A DNA stretch of 64,000 nt from Paractinoplanes rishiriensis. GTDB lineage: Bacteria; Actinomycetota; Actinomycetes; Mycobacteriales; Micromonosporaceae. The stretch spans positions 706,528 through 770,527 of the forward strand of contig NZ_BOMV01000007.1 in the NCBI RefSeq assembly GCF_016862375.1. The letters are read 5' to 3'. Within the stretch, counting starts at the first letter, position 1. Every line of letters starts with the position of its first letter. This document shows, in pieces, positions 24,548-34,631 of the stretch. The notes under the pieces were generated by a model. It worked only from the letters and a program-made list of their open reading frames with translations. It was not told where the DNA came from and did not search any database. A program made the translations under genes and the position numbers.

Positions 24548-25305
24548 CGCGCCGCTCCCAGGAAGTGCCGGCGGTAGCGCGGGTCCAGCCGGTCCATCGA
24601 GAACAGCACGTAGAAGTCGGCGCACTCGAAGTCCGGGTCGTACGCCGGCCGGCCGCAGACCCAGCTGCCCAGCCGCAGATAGCCCTTGAGCAGCGCGGGC
24701 GGCTGCAGCTTGGGGTCGCCGGCCAGCGGATACTCGGCCAGCCAGTCCCGCCGCGGGTCGACCCGCAGGGCCGGCGGCGACAGGTGTCTGGCCTGCACCC
24801 GGGCCCACACCCCGGCCGCCGTGGCGCCGCCGTCGGCCAGCGGCACCGAGGCGCAGCCGCCGAGCCAGCGCAGGTTGTTGAGGTGCAGGTAGCGGGCGAT
24901 ACCGGCCCACATGAGGTTGACCACGGCGCCACTGCGGTGGTCCGGGTGAACGCACGAGCGGCCGGTCTCGACCAGTTGATCGCGCAGCGGGTGCAGCCGG
25001 CTCAGGTCGAACTCGCCGTCGCCGTACCGGCGACCGGCTCGCTCGGCGGCCTTCGGCGGCAGCATCCGGTAGGTGCCGACCACCGCGCCGGTCGCGTCGT
25101 CGCGCACGATCAGGTGGTCGCAGTGCTCGTCGAACTCGTCGGCGTCCCGGCCGTCCACGGCGCCGTGCAGCCGGGCGCCGAGTTCGCCGGCGAAGACGTC
25201 GTGGCGCAGCCGTTGCGCGGCCGCCACCTGGTCGGAGTCGTCGGCGATGAGCAGGGTGTAGCCGCTGGTCCCGGTGGATGCGGGAGCGGTCAGAAGAACT
25301 GCCAT
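24544..25305 (-). CDS. olsB: OlsB-like ornithine N-acyltransferase (GNAT fold)
   Basis: A 253-residue acyl-ACP-dependent N-acyltransferase of the OlsB/hemolysin-like acyltransferase family, expected to transfer a 3-hydroxyacyl chain to the alpha-amino group of ornithine on the inner face of the membrane. Family features include the start of the fold (QRLRHDVFAGELG), EFDEHCDHL, TYRMLPP and ETGRSCVHPDHRSG. The C-terminal sequence LLKGYLRLGSWVCG and DPDFECADFYVLF is typical. The start at 25305 (MAVLLTAP) is the last before the domain; the longer upstream frame is antisense to the hotdog gene. Coupled by ATGA to the acyltransferase gene. Confidence 0.83.
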   Translation of the reverse strand: MAVLLTAPASTGTSGYTLLIADDSDQVAAAQRLRHDVFAGELGARLHGAVDGRDADEFDEHCDHLIVRDDATGAVVGTYRMLPPKAAERAGRRYGDGEFDLSRLHPLRDQLVETGRSCVHPDHRSGAVVNLMWAGIARYLHLNNLRWLGGCASVPLADGGATAAGVWARVQARHLSPPALRVDPRRDWLAEYPLAGDPKLQPPALLKGYLRLGSWVCGRPAYDPDFECADFYVLFSMDRLDPRYRRHFLGAAR

Positions 25306-25341
25306 GAGATCTGTGTAAGCGCGACACCTGCCGATGGAATG

Positions 25342-25357
25342 TCGCCCTAGGTGGCGA
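25342..25357. promoter_or_regulatory. Inverted repeat between olsB and the hotdog gene
   Basis: TCGCC and GGCGA flank CTAGGT, making a 16-bp near-palindrome in the 94-base divergent promoter region. It could be an operator serving one or both directions; the bound protein is unknown. Confidence 0.35.
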
Positions 25358-25399
25358 TTCATGGCCGAAAAATGAACGCCTTGTGCGAGCCTGCCAGGC

Positions 25400-26056
25400 A
25401 TGCGGATTGATGCGCGTTTCAACGGCCCGCCGGGCACCGGGAACGGCGGCTGGTCGGCGGGTGCATTCGCGGCCGCGGGCGGTGCCCGGCTCGGTGGGCC
25501 CGTGGTCGAGGTGACCCTGCGGGTGCCACCGCCGCTCGAGACCGAGATGACCGTCGCGGACGGCGCGGTACTGGCCGGCGACACCCTGGTCGCCACGCTG
25601 GCCGCGGCCGCCGGCGAGCTCACCGCGGTCGAGCCGGTCGATCGGGACACCGCGGCGGCGGCCGCCCGGTCCTATCCGGGCCTCGCGCACCACCCGTTCC
25701 CCACCTGCTTTGTCTGCGGCCCGGACCACCCGGATGGCCTGCGCATCTTCCCGGGCCTGCTGCCGGACGGCCGGACCGCGGCGCCGTGGACCGTGCCGGC
25801 CGATGTCGAGTTCGCGACCGTGTGGGCCGCGCTGGACTGCCCGGGCGGCTGGTGCGCGCTGGCCGACGGCCGGGTCTATGTGCTCGGCCGGATCGCCGCC
25901 ACCGTTACTGAGCTGCCGAAACCCGGCGACACCTGTGTCGTGGTCGGTGCCCTCGAGGCGAGTTCCGGGCGCAAGGCCATGGTCAATTCGACGGTGTACG
26001 CACCGGACGGTGCCCGAATTGCGTCGGCCCGGGCCACATGGATAGCTCCGAACTAG
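25400..26056 (+). CDS. Hotdog-fold thioesterase-like protein
   Basis: A 218-residue protein with the double-hotdog pattern of acyl-CoA thioesterases: an N-terminal half with NGGWSAGAFA and LEVTLR-like strands, a central FPTCFVCGP segment with HPDGLRIFPG, and a C-terminal half with WAALDCPGGW. No metal site or classical Asp nucleophile could be assigned. A role in cleaving or binding an acyl-CoA is family-level inference. It is divergent from the olsBA pair, which could make the acyl link meaningful. The ATG at 25400 gives the full domain; no ribosome site stands out. Confidence 0.7.
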   Translation: MRIDARFNGPPGTGNGGWSAGAFAAAGGARLGGPVVEVTLRVPPPLETEMTVADGAVLAGDTLVATLAAAAGELTAVEPVDRDTAAAAARSYPGLAHHPFPTCFVCGPDHPDGLRIFPGLLPDGRTAAPWTVPADVEFATVWAALDCPGGWCALADGRVYVLGRIAATVTELPKPGDTCVVVGALEASSGRKAMVNSTVYAPDGARIASARATWIAPN

Positions 26057-26095
26057 TACGTTGATCCTTTCCGAGCACCGGAAGGAGCCTGGTCG

Positions 26096-27013
26096 ATGGG
26101 CGGGCCAGAACCCGACGAGATCGTCGTGGATCACCTCACCAAGCAGTACAAGCGTCTACGTGCCGTCGACGATCTGTCCTTCCGGGTCCGCCCCGGCCGG
26201 GTCACCGGCTTCCTCGGGCCGAACGGCGCCGGCAAGACCACCACGCTGCGGATGCTGCTCGGCCTGGTCACCCCGACCTCGGGTACGGCCACGTTCGGCA
26301 GCCGGCGCTACCACGACCTGGAGGAGCCGATCAAGCGGGTCGGCGCGGTCCTCGAGGCGTCCAGCGCGCACCGCGGTCGCACCGGGCGCAACCACCTGCG
26401 GATGATCTGCAAGGCCACCGGACTGCCCGACTCCCGCGCCGACGAGGCGCTCGCCCTGGTCGGCCTCACCCCGGCGGCCAAGCGCAAGTTCAAGGGCTAT
26501 TCGCTGGGCATGAAACAGCGGCTCGGCATCGCGGCCGCCATGCTGGGCGACCCGCGGGTGCTGATCCTGGACGAGCCGGCCAACGGCCTCGACCCCGAGG
26601 GCATCCGGTGGATGCGTGACCTGCTCAAGGCCCTCGCCGGCGAGGGCCGCACGGTGCTGGTCTCCAGCCACCTGCTGGGCGAGATGCAACTGCTCGCCGA
26701 CGACGTGGTGATCCTGGCCGCCGGCAAACTGATCCAGCAGGGCACCGTCGACGACGTGCTGGGCTCAATGAACGCGGCCCAGGTCCGGGTGCGCACGCCG
26801 CAGCCGGCCGAGCTGACCGCCGCGCTCGACAAGCTGAACGCCACCGTGACCGCGCAGGCCGACGGCGCGCTGCTGATCACCGGCGCGGACGCGGCCGCGG
26901 TCGGGCACGCCGCCTTCACCGCATCCGTCGAGCTGCACGAGCTGATCGGCGAACGCGGCGATCTCGAACAGGTCTTCCTGCAGCTCACGGCCGGAAAGGC
27001 GGGCATTCGATGA
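26096..27013 (+). CDS. ABC transporter ATP-binding protein
   Basis: A 305-residue ATPase subunit of an ABC-2 type exporter. Walker A is GPNGAGKT near 42-49, the signature motif YSLGMKQRLG near 137, Walker B VLILDEPANGLDP near 157, and the switch His in SSHLLGE near 192. The C-terminal 90 residues are the regulatory tail typical of drug or lantibiotic exporter ATPases. GAAGGAG lies 8 nt before the ATG. It overlaps the permease gene by ATGA. The substrate is unknown; self-resistance or lipid export are possibilities. Confidence 0.92.
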   Translation: MGGPEPDEIVVDHLTKQYKRLRAVDDLSFRVRPGRVTGFLGPNGAGKTTTLRMLLGLVTPTSGTATFGSRRYHDLEEPIKRVGAVLEASSAHRGRTGRNHLRMICKATGLPDSRADEALALVGLTPAAKRKFKGYSLGMKQRLGIAAAMLGDPRVLILDEPANGLDPEGIRWMRDLLKALAGEGRTVLVSSHLLGEMQLLADDVVILAAGKLIQQGTVDDVLGSMNAAQVRVRTPQPAELTAALDKLNATVTAQADGALLITGADAAAVGHAAFTASVELHELIGERGDLEQVFLQLTAGKAGIR

Positions 27014-27840
27014 GGCTCATCCGTGCCGAGTTGTTCAAGGTTCGCACCACCAGCATCTGGTGGATCATGGGCATCATCCTGCTGCCGCTGTACGCGGCCA
27101 GCCTGGGCTTCAACTGGCTTCAGTCGTACGCGCTGGTCACTGGCCAGGCCGACGCGGAGGGCGGGCCGGGCAGCGCCGAGGCCCAGGTGGAGGCGGTCGC
27201 TCAGCCGATCAACATCGCCACCAACATGTACACCACGGGCCAGTACATGGGCGTCCTGATCGTCCTGCTGCTCTCCGCGATCATCGTGACCAGCGAGTTC
27301 TTCCACCTGACCGCGACCACCACGTTCCTGGTCACGCCGCGCCGCGAGGCCGTGATCCTGGCCAAGTTCGGTGCCGCGATCATCGTGAGCCTGCTGGTCT
27401 GGGCGCTCACCACGCTGCTCAACCTGGCCCTGGTCCCGCTGATCATGGACGCGCTCAACATCCCGAGCATGATCGGCGAGGCCGCGGTCTGGCGTTCGAT
27501 CGGGCTCAACGCGCTCGCGTTCCTGCTCTGGTCGGTGCTCGGTGTCGGTCTCGGCGTGCTGATCCGCAGCCAGCTGGCGGCCACGCTGATCCTCGGCATC
27601 GTCTACACCATCGGCACCACGATCTTCCAGATCATCTTCGCGCTGCTCACCCAGTACGTGGCGGAGTGGATCGAGAACCTGCAGGTGCTGGTGCCGACCA
27701 CGGCTTCGGCACTGATGCTCTCCGGCACCGAACTGCCCGGAAACCCGCCGCGCTGGGTGGGTGCCGCGGTGCTTATCGGGTACGCGCTGGTGGCCGGCAT
27801 CGTGGGCACCCTGATCACGAAACGGCGCGACATCAGCTAG
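27010..27840 (+). CDS. ABC-2 type transporter permease
   Basis: A 276-residue integral membrane protein with six predicted helices (about 15-35, 75-100, 115-145, 160-185, 195-220 and 245-270) separated by short loops; the first loop between helices 1 and 2 is the longest and is extracellular. It begins MRLIRAELFKVRTT, the amphipathic N-terminal elbow common to ABC-2 permeases. Coupled by ATGA to the ATPase gene; the two probably form a homodimeric pair exporter. Confidence 0.9.
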   Translation: MRLIRAELFKVRTTSIWWIMGIILLPLYAASLGFNWLQSYALVTGQADAEGGPGSAEAQVEAVAQPINIATNMYTTGQYMGVLIVLLLSAIIVTSEFFHLTATTTFLVTPRREAVILAKFGAAIIVSLLVWALTTLLNLALVPLIMDALNIPSMIGEAAVWRSIGLNALAFLLWSVLGVGLGVLIRSQLAATLILGIVYTIGTTIFQIIFALLTQYVAEWIENLQVLVPTTASALMLSGTELPGNPPRWVGAAVLIGYALVAGIVGTLITKRRDIS

Positions 27841-28014
27841 CCTCGTCCAACCGCCCCACCACCGCCCTTAATCGGACTGAAGGCCGGCCTGAGACCTGAC
27901 GCGGGCACGAACCACACCTCCGCACGGCGTAGCCTTGACACCGAATTGCTTCCCCGTCCCATGTGACGAACCAGTCGCGTGCCGACAAACACGGTGAAAG
28001 AGGCGAACACGAAA

Positions 28015-31000
28015 GTGTCGACCCAGCAGACTTCGCATGACAACCCACTCGCGGACTTCGGTCCCAACGAGTGGATCGTCGACGAGATGTACCAGCGCTA
28101 CCTGGCCGACCCCACCAGCGTCGACCCGGCCTGGCACGACTTTTTCGCCGACTACAAGCCGGCGATGGCAACGGGTTCGATCGTCACACCGGACGAGGCC
28201 CGGGCGGCCAGCGCGACCGCCTCGGCCAAGCGCGCCGGCACCGACGCGCCGGCCGCCGCCACGGTGGCGCCGGTCAAGCCGACCGTTCCCGAAGCTGCGA
28301 AGCCTGCCGCACCAGCACCAGCCGCCAAGCCGGCACCGGCCGCCAAGCCCGCGGCCAACGGCAAGGCACCCGAGGGCGCCAAGGTCACCACGCTGCGCGG
28401 CGTGGCCGCCAAGATCGTGCAGAACATGGACGCCTCGCTCGAGGTGCCCACCGCCACCTCGGTGCGCGCGGTGCCGGCCAAACTCATGGTCGACAACCGC
28501 ATCGTGATCAACAATCACCTCGCCCGGGGCCGGGGCGGCAAGGTCAGCTTCACCCACCTGATCGGCTGGGCCCTGGTCCGGGCCGTGCTCAAGCACCCCG
28601 AGATGAACAACTCGTTCGCCGAGGTGGACGGCAAGCCGGCCCTGGTCGCGCCCGAGCACGTCAACCTGGGCATCGCGATCGACCTGGCCAAGAAGGACGG
28701 GTCCCGCTCGCTGGTGGTGCCGTCCATCAAGAACTGCGAGCGGATGGACTTCCGCAAGTTTTGGCAGGCGTACGAGGACGTGGTCCGGCGCGCCCGCCGC
28801 AACGAGCTGACCATGGAGGACTACTCCGGCACCACGATCTCGCTCACCAACCCGGGCGGCATCGGCACGGTGCACTCCATCCCGCGCCTGATGACCGGCC
28901 AGAGCGCGATCGTCGGCGTCGGCGCCATGGAATACCCGGCCCCGTACGCCGGGATGAGCGACGAGACCCTCTCCGAGCACGGCGTCAGCAAGGTCACGAC
29001 GCTCACCAGCACCTACGACCACCGGGTCATCCAGGGTGCGCAGTCCGGTGAGTTCCTCAAGGCCATGCACGAGTACCTGCTCGGCGACCACAGCTTCTAC
29101 GACGACATCTTCACCTCACTGCGGATCCCGTACGAGCCGGTGCGCTGGGTGCGCGACGTGGCGCGCACCTCCGAGGGGCAGATCGACAAGGCCGCCCGGG
29201 TGGTCGAGCTCATTCACGCCTACCGGGTGCGCGGTCACCTGATGGCCGACACCGACCCGCTCGAGTTCGAGATCCGCCGGCACCCCGACCTGGACGTGCT
29301 CCAGCACGGCCTCACTCTCTGGGACCTGGACCGCACGTTCCCGGTGGGCGGCTTCGCCGGCAAGCAGAAGATGAAGCTGCGCGACGTGCTCGGCGTGCTG
29401 CGCGACACCTACTGCCGCCGGGTCGGCATCGAGTACATGCACATCCAGGGCCCCGAGGAGCGGCGCTGGATCCAGGACCGCATCGAGATCAAGTACACCA
29501 AGCCCGACTCGGACGAGCAGAAGCACGTGCTCAACCGGCTCAACGCGGCCGAGGCGTTCGAGACCTTCCTGCAGACCAAGTTCGTCGGCCAGAAGCGGTT
29601 CTCGCTGGAGGGCGGCGAGTCGCTGATCCCGCTGCTCGACGCGGTGCTGCAGTCCTCGGCCGAGGCCGGCCTGGACGAGATGGTCATCGGCATGGCCCAT
29701 CGCGGCCGGCTCAACGTGCTCGCCAACATCGTCGGCAAGCCGTACGAAAAGATCTTCAACGAGTTCGAAGGCCAGATGGACCCGAAGTCGGCGCACGGCT
29801 CCGGCGACGTGAAATACCACCTGGGCCAGACCGGGAAATACACGACGCCCGACGGCGAGCACGCCACCACCGTGAGCGTGGTCGCCAACCCGTCCCACCT
29901 GGAGGCCGTCGACCCGGTGCTGGAGGGCATCGTCCGGGCCAAGCAGGACCGCCTCGACCTGGGCCTGCACGGCTACACGGTGCTCCCGCTGCTGGTGCAC
30001 GGCGACGCCGCATTCGCCGGCCAGGGCGTGGTGGCCGAGACGCTCAACCTGTCCCAGCTGCGCGGCTACCGCACCGGCGGCACCGTGCACGTGGTGGTCA
30101 ACAACCAGGTCGGCTTCACCACCGCCCCGGAGTACAGCCGTTCCTCGCTCTACTCGACCGACGTGGCCCGGATGATCCAGGCGCCGATCTTCCACGTGAA
30201 CGGCGACGACCCCGAGGCCGTGGTGCGGGTGGCCAAGCTGGCCTTCGACTACCGCCAGGCGTTCAACAAGGACGTCGTCATCGACCTGGTCTGCTACCGC
30301 CGGCGCGGGCACAACGAGGGCGACGACCCGTCGATGACCAACCCGCGGATGTACGAGATCATCGACACCAAGCGCTCGGTCCGCAAGCTCTACACCGAGG
30401 AGCTGATCGGCCGCGGCGACATCACCGTGGACGACGCCCAGGAACAGCTGCGCGACTACCAGTCCCAGCTCGAGCAGGTCTTCAAGGCCACCCGGGACGC
30501 GGCCGGCACGCCGCCCCGCCCGCGGGTGCTGGCCGAGGAGCCGGAACCGCAGGTCGAGACCGCGATCGACGCGGCCGCCGTGCACGCGGTCGGCCAGGCC
30601 CACGTCGAACTGCCCGAGGGTTTCACCCCGCACAAGCGGGTGCAGCAGTTGCTGGAGCGGCGGGCCAAGATGTCCGCGGACGGCGGCATCGACTGGGGCT
30701 TCGGCGAGCTGATCGCGTTCGGCTCGCTGCTGCGCGAGGGCGTCACGGTCCGGCTGGCCGGCCAGGACTCCCGGCGCGGCACGTTCGTCTCCCGGCACGC
30801 GTCGATCGTGGACTCCAGGACCGGCAAGGACTTCCTGCCGCTGACCACGCTGACCACCGGCAACGCCCGGTTCTTCGTGCACGACTCGCTGCTCAGCGAG
30901 TACGCGGCGATGGGCTTCGAGTACGGCTACTCGGTGGAGAACCCGGAGGCGCTGGTCCTCTGGGAGGCCCAGTTCGGCGACTTCGTCAACGGCGCCCAGT

Positions 31001-31728
31001 CGATCGTGGACGAGTTCCTGTCGTCCGGCGAGGTGAAGTGGGGCCAGCGGTCGTCGCTGGTGCTGCTGCTCCCGCACGGCCAGGAGGGCCAGGGTCCCGA
31101 CCACTCGTCCGGCCGGCCCGAGCGGTTCCTGCAGCTCTGCGCCCAGGACAACATGCGGGTGGCCAACCCGACCACCCCGGCGAACTACTTCCACCTGCTG
31201 CGCCGCCAGGCGCTGTCCAGCAAGCGCAAGCCGCTGGTGGTGTTCTCGCCGAAGTCGCTGCTGCGGCACAAGCTGGCGGTGTCCTCGGTGGCCGACTTCA
31301 CCCAGGGGACGTTCCAGCCGGTGATGCCGGACGCCGGCGTCAACGGCACCCCGCTCGAAGCCGGCGCGGTCAAGCGGGTGCTGCTCTGCTCCGGCAAGGT
31401 CTACTACGACCTGTTCCAGGCCCGCGCCGAGCGCGGCATCACCGACACGGCGCTGATCCGGATGGAGCAGATCTACCCGCTGCCGGTGGCCGAGCTCAAG
31501 GCCGTCCTGTCGCAATACCCGAACGCCGAGGACTTCGCCTGGGTCCAGGAGGAGCCGGCCAACCAGGGTGCCTGGTCGTTCGTGGCGCTCAACCTGCTGG
31601 AGCACCTGGAGGGCGTACGCCTGCGGCGCATCTCCCGCCCCGCGGCGGCCGCTCCCGCGGTCGGCTCGGCCAAGATGCACGACGCCGAGCAGTCGGCGCT
31701 GATCGAGGCCGCCCTGCCCCGCCCGTAA
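28015..31728 (+). CDS. kgd: Multifunctional 2-oxoglutarate dehydrogenase/decarboxylase (E2-E1 fusion)
   Basis: A 1,237-residue TCA-cycle enzyme of the actinobacterial type (KGD/OdhA/SucA): an E2-like succinyltransferase domain without lipoyl domain is fused to the thiamine-diphosphate E1 domain. The N-terminus [13 protein letters not shown] is followed by an Ala/Pro/Lys linker (about 60-125), the acyltransferase core ending in [15 protein letters not shown] (about 330), and the E1 part with [11 protein letters not shown], then NGDDPEA and [11 protein letters not shown] for thiamine diphosphate and magnesium binding. The GTG at 28015 gives MSTQQTSHD, comparable to relatives; the frame upstream to 27979 is possible. 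Its partner E3 is encoded elsewhere. In relatives the FHA protein GarA/OdhI inhibits it. Confidence 0.95.
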   Translation: MSTQQTSHDNPLADFGPNEWIVDEMYQRYLADPTSVDPAWHDFFADYKPAMATGSIVTPDEARAASATASAKRAGTDAPAAATVAPVKPTVPEAAKPAAPAPAAKPAPAAKPAANGKAPEGAKVTTLRGVAAKIVQNMDASLEVPTATSVRAVPAKLMVDNRIVINNHLARGRGGKVSFTHLIGWALVRAVLKHPEMNNSFAEVDGKPALVAPEHVNLGIAIDLAKKDGSRSLVVPSIKNCERMDFRKFWQAYEDVVRRARRNELTMEDYSGTTISLTNPGGIGTVHSIPRLMTGQSAIVGVGAMEYPAPYAGMSDETLSEHGVSKVTTLTSTYDHRVIQGAQSGEFLKAMHEYLLGDHSFYDDIFTSLRIPYEPVRWVRDVARTSEGQIDKAARVVELIHAYRVRGHLMADTDPLEFEIRRHPDLDVLQHGLTLWDLDRTFPVGGFAGKQKMKLRDVLGVLRDTYCRRVGIEYMHIQGPEERRWIQDRIEIKYTKPDSDEQKHVLNRLNAAEAFETFLQTKFVGQKRFSLEGGESLIPLLDAVLQSSAEAGLDEMVIGMAHRGRLNVLANIVGKPYEKIFNEFEGQMDPKSAHGSGDVKYHLGQTGKYTTPDGEHATTVSVVANPSHLEAVDPVLEGIVRAKQDRLDLGLHGYTVLPLLVHGDAAFAGQGVVAETLNLSQLRGYRTGGTVHVVVNNQVGFTTAPEYSRSSLYSTDVARMIQAPIFHVNGDDPEAVVRVAKLAFDYRQAFNKDVVIDLVCYRRRGHNEGDDPSMTNPRMYEIIDTKRSVRKLYTEELIGRGDITVDDAQEQLRDYQSQLEQVFKATRDAAGTPPRPRVLAEEPEPQVETAIDAAAVHAVGQAHVELPEGFTPHKRVQQLLERRAKMSADGGIDWGFGELIAFGSLLREGVTVRLAGQDSRRGTFVSRHASIVDSRTGKDFLPLTTLTTGNARFFVHDSLLSEYAAMGFEYGYSVENPEALVLWEAQFGDFVNGAQSIVDEFLSSGEVKWGQRSSLVLLLPHGQEGQGPDHSSGRPERFLQLCAQDNMRVANPTTPANYFHLLRRQALSSKRKPLVVFSPKSLLRHKLAVSSVADFTQGTFQPVMPDAGVNGTPLEAGAVKRVLLCSGKVYYDLFQARAERGITDTALIRMEQIYPLPVAELKAVLSQYPNAEDFAWVQEEPANQGAWSFVALNLLEHLEGVRLRRISRPAAAAPAVGSAKMHDAEQSALIEAALPRP

Positions 31729-31742
31729 CAAGCACAAGCATT

Positions 31743-31772
31743 GGGGGCGCTCCGCGACTGCGGGGCGCCCCC
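31743..31772 (+). terminator. Two-stage hairpin after kgd
   Basis: GGGGGCGC (31743-31750) pairs with GCGCCCCC (31765-31772); inside, CCGC and GCGG pair around GACT. It begins 14 bases after the kgd stop and separates kgd from the next small gene. The T-run is weak. Confidence 0.7.
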
Positions 31773-31787
31773 GCTTACTATCCGGGC

Positions 31788-31967
31788 ATGTACTTCACCG
31801 ATCGGGGCATCGAGGAACTGGTCGACCGCCGCGGCGAGGAGACCGTCACGCTGGAGTGGCTGGCCGACCAGCTGCGCACCTTCGTCGACATCAACCCCGA
31901 GTTCGAAACCCCGATCGAGCGCTTCGCCACCTGGCTGGCCCGAGCCGACGAGGACGACGAGGAGTAG
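31788..31967 (+). CDS. Small acidic conserved protein (DUF6104 type)
   Basis: A 59-residue acidic protein starting MYFTDRGIEELVDRRGEE and ending ADEDDEE, with no Cys and no membrane helix. The sequence matches a small family that I know as DUF6104, found downstream of kgd in other actinobacteria. Function unknown; the position suggests a link with 2-oxoglutarate metabolism. The ATG has no ribosome site; a TACTAT box 6 nt upstream, immediately after the terminator hairpin, suggests a leaderless message from its own promoter. Confidence 0.75.
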   Translation: MYFTDRGIEELVDRRGEETVTLEWLADQLRTFVDINPEFETPIERFATWLARADEDDEE

Positions 31968-31975
31968 GTCAGGGC

Positions 31976-32410
31976 CTAGCCGAGCCGGGCGAGCACCTGG
32001 TCCAGCTTGACCGCCATGCCCTCGAACTTGGTTTCCAGGCCGTCGAACTTGGTTTCCAGGCCGTCGAACCGGGTTTCCAAGCCGTCAAACCGGGTTTCCA
32101 AGCCCTCGAACCGGGTTTCCAGCCGGTCGAGTCGACCGTCGAGCCGATCGACTTTGCCTTCGACCCGGTCCAGTTTGTCTTCGACCCGGGTTACTCGCTT
32201 GTCCAGCTGACCCAGCTGGACCCCGTGGTCCTTCAGCAGCCGCGTGTGTTCCTCCAGCATGCGGGTGTGCACGGCCTGGGTCTCGACCAGGCGCTCGTTG
32301 GACGCCCGTAGACGCTGAATGTCCCGGTCCACCTCGGTGCCGAAGGCCCAGTAGTGCCGGGCGTGATGTTCCAGGAACTGCAGCCTTGCCTCGAGGGGTT
32401 TCTCGCTCAT
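31976..32410 (-). CDS. Heptad-repeat coiled-coil protein
   Basis: A 144-residue, almost entirely helical protein. From about residue 60 it is a continuous coiled coil; residues 95-140 are exact heptads of the type LETRFDG and LETKFDG. The N-terminal 55 residues contain HHARHYWAFG. No membrane segment or known domain is visible; similar short proteins are annotated as hypothetical in Actinoplanes-like genomes. The ATG at 32410 has GGAGG 6 nt upstream, excluding the longer frame. Oligomerisation is the only safe functional statement. Confidence 0.78.
   Translation of the reverse strand: MSEKPLEARLQFLEHHARHYWAFGTEVDRDIQRLRASNERLVETQAVHTRMLEEHTRLLKDHGVQLGQLDKRVTRVEDKLDRVEGKVDRLDGRLDRLETRFEGLETRFDGLETRFDGLETKFDGLETKFEGMAVKLDQVLARLG
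32019..32123. repeat. Five tandem 21-bp units encoding heptads
   Basis: Units of 21 bases at 32019, 32040, 32061, 32082 and 32103, differing by up to four bases. Each encodes one coiled-coil heptad on the minus strand. DNA-level similarity implies expansion by slippage or unequal crossover. Confidence 0.88.
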
Positions 32411-32552
32411 GGTGACCTCCAAAGGGTGACGGGCGACCAACTCCGCGCCTCTCCGTGATCGCCACCTATTGCAGGCGACTAGTGTGCACCCGACAAGTAC
32501 CGGGATGCAAGACCATCGGGCATCGTTCATCGACGGCCGGTAGGTTGAGGAC

Positions 32553-34631
32553 GTGGCAGGAAGCGTCTATGTGGCCGGTCTGGCGCCCGGGGTCGGCAAG
32601 GGCACCGTCGCGCTCGGGGTGGTCGAGTTGCTGTCCCGGCGGGTGGCCCGGATCGGGGTGTTCCGGCCGCTGCTCTCCCGCACCGGCGACGACCCGCTGC
32701 TGACGCTGCTGACCGAGCGCTACCCGGTGATGGCCCCGTACGCCGAGTCGTACGGCGTCACCCTCGCCGAGGCCCGCGAGCTGGTCGCCGACGGCAAATG
32801 GGAGGAGCTGATCTCCCGGATCGTGGAGCGCTACCGCGAGGTGGAACGCCGCTGCGCCTCGGTCGTGGTGATCGGCAGCGACTTCGCGGCGGGACCCGCG
32901 GCGGGCGGCGACGAGATGCCGCGCGAGCTGGGCTTCAACGCCCGGCTGGCGACCGAGTTCGGCAGCGTGGTGCTGCCCGTGGTCAGCGGCGAGGGGCGGA
33001 CCACCGAGTCGCTCGCGGCCGCGGCGCGCAGCGCGTACCACTCCCTTGTTGCTCTTGATGCCACCGTGCTGGCGGTGATCGCCAACCGGGTCCCCGACGG
33101 ACTCGAAGTTCCGGCGGATGCCGGGCTTCCGGTGCCGATGTGGGCGATCCCGGAGGTGGCCGCGGTGGCCGCACCCACGGTGGCCGAGGTGGCCGCCGCG
33201 CTGAACGCCACCGTGATCACCGGTGGCGAGGGCGCGCTCGACCGGGACGTGCACGACTACGTGGTGGGCGCCGCGCACGTGCCGGCCGTGCTCGAGCACC
33301 TGACCGACGGGGCACTGATGATCACCCCGGGCGACCGGGCCGACCTGCTGGTGGCCGCCAGCGCCGCGCACGCGGCCGGCAACGTGACCCTCGCCGGGCT
33401 GGTGCTGACTTTGGGCGAGTTCCCCGACCGGCGCGCGGTCGAGGTCATCGAGCGGCTCAACACCGGGCTGGCCATGCTGGTGGTCGACGCCGACAGCTAC
33501 CACACGATCGCCGCGGCCGGCCGGATCGAGGCGCGGCTGTCCACCGGCACGCCGCGCAAGGTCGAGGCGGCCCTCGGCGCGTTCGAGGAGAGTGTGGACA
33601 CCGCCGCGCTCGCCCGGCTGCTCGACGTGGCGCGCTCCTCCCGGGTCACCCCGTTGATGTTCGAGAACGACCTGATCGACCGGGCCCGGGCCGAGCGGCG
33701 GCACCTGGTGCTGCCGGAGGGCACCGACGAGCGCATCCTGCGGGCCACCGAGACGCTGCTGCGCCGCGGCGTGGCCGACCTGACCCTGCTCGGCGACCCG
33801 GCCGAGATCACCCGGCGGGCCCGCGAGATCGGCGTCGCGATCGGCGACGCCCGGCTGGTCGACCCGGAGACCAGCGAGTGGCGCGACGACTTCGCCGAGC
33901 GCTATGCCGAACTGCGCCGCAAGCGCGGGGTCACCCTCGATCTGGCGTACGACGTGGTGCGCGACGTCAACTACTTCGGCACCCTGATGGTGGCCGCCGG
34001 ACTGGCCGACGGCATGGTCTCGGGCGCCAACCACACCACGGCGGCCACCATCCGGCCGGCCTTCGAGATCATCAAGACGGTGCCCGAGGTGTCGGTGGCG
34101 TCCAGCGTGTTCTTCATGCTGCTGGCCGACCGGGTGCTGGTCTACGGCGACTGCGCGGTCAATCCCGACCCGGACGCCGCCCAGCTCGCCGACATCGCGC
34201 TGTCGTCCGCGCGTACCGCCGCGGCTTTTGGCATTGAACCCCGGGTCGCGATGCTCTCCTACTCCACCGGCAGTTCCGGCGCCGGCGCCGATGTGGAAAA
34301 GGTCGCGGCGGCCACCGCGGTGGTCCGGGAGCGTCAGCCCGATCTGCCGGTCGAGGGTCCGATCCAGTACGACGCGGCGGTGGACCCGGCGGTGGCGGCC
34401 ACCAAACTGCCGGACAGCGCCGTCGCCGGAAAGGCCACCGTGTTCGTCTTCCCCGACCTCAACACCGGCAACAACACCTACAAGGCGGTCCAGCGCTCGG
34501 CCGGTGCGGTCGCGGTCGGGCCGGTCATGCAGGGCCTGCGCCGCCCGGTGAACGACCTGTCCCGCGGCGCCACCGTCAAGGACATCGTCAACACGGTGGC
34601 CATCACGGCGATCCAGGCGGCGGCCCGATGA
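32553..34631 (+). CDS. pta: Phosphate acetyltransferase
   Basis: A 692-residue long-form phosphotransacetylase converting acetyl-CoA and phosphate to acetyl phosphate. The N-terminal 220 residues form a P-loop-like (BioD-related) domain with GVGKGTVAL near 12; a DRTGG domain lies at about 215-330; the catalytic PTA_PTB domain covers about 375-690, with SGANHTTAATIRPAFEI and SYSTGSSG. The GTG at 32553 has TTGAGGAC upstream. It is coupled to ackA by ATGA, so the pair forms the acetate overflow/assimilation operon. Confidence 0.95.
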   Translation: MAGSVYVAGLAPGVGKGTVALGVVELLSRRVARIGVFRPLLSRTGDDPLLTLLTERYPVMAPYAESYGVTLAEARELVADGKWEELISRIVERYREVERRCASVVVIGSDFAAGPAAGGDEMPRELGFNARLATEFGSVVLPVVSGEGRTTESLAAAARSAYHSLVALDATVLAVIANRVPDGLEVPADAGLPVPMWAIPEVAAVAAPTVAEVAAALNATVITGGEGALDRDVHDYVVGAAHVPAVLEHLTDGALMITPGDRADLLVAASAAHAAGNVTLAGLVLTLGEFPDRRAVEVIERLNTGLAMLVVDADSYHTIAAAGRIEARLSTGTPRKVEAALGAFEESVDTAALARLLDVARSSRVTPLMFENDLIDRARAERRHLVLPEGTDERILRATETLLRRGVADLTLLGDPAEITRRAREIGVAIGDARLVDPETSEWRDDFAERYAELRRKRGVTLDLAYDVVRDVNYFGTLMVAAGLADGMVSGANHTTAATIRPAFEIIKTVPEVSVASSVFFMLLADRVLVYGDCAVNPDPDAAQLADIALSSARTAAAFGIEPRVAMLSYSTGSSGAGADVEKVAAATAVVRERQPDLPVEGPIQYDAAVDPAVAATKLPDSAVAGKATVFVFPDLNTGNNTYKAVQRSAGAVAVGPVMQGLRRPVNDLSRGATVKDIVNTVAITAIQAAAR

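Noticed and set aside
29116..31737. 873-codon minus-strand frame opposite kgd
   Set aside because: Antisense to a well-conserved enzyme; composed of Val/His/Leu/Arg low-complexity sequence typical of the GC-rich shadow frame.
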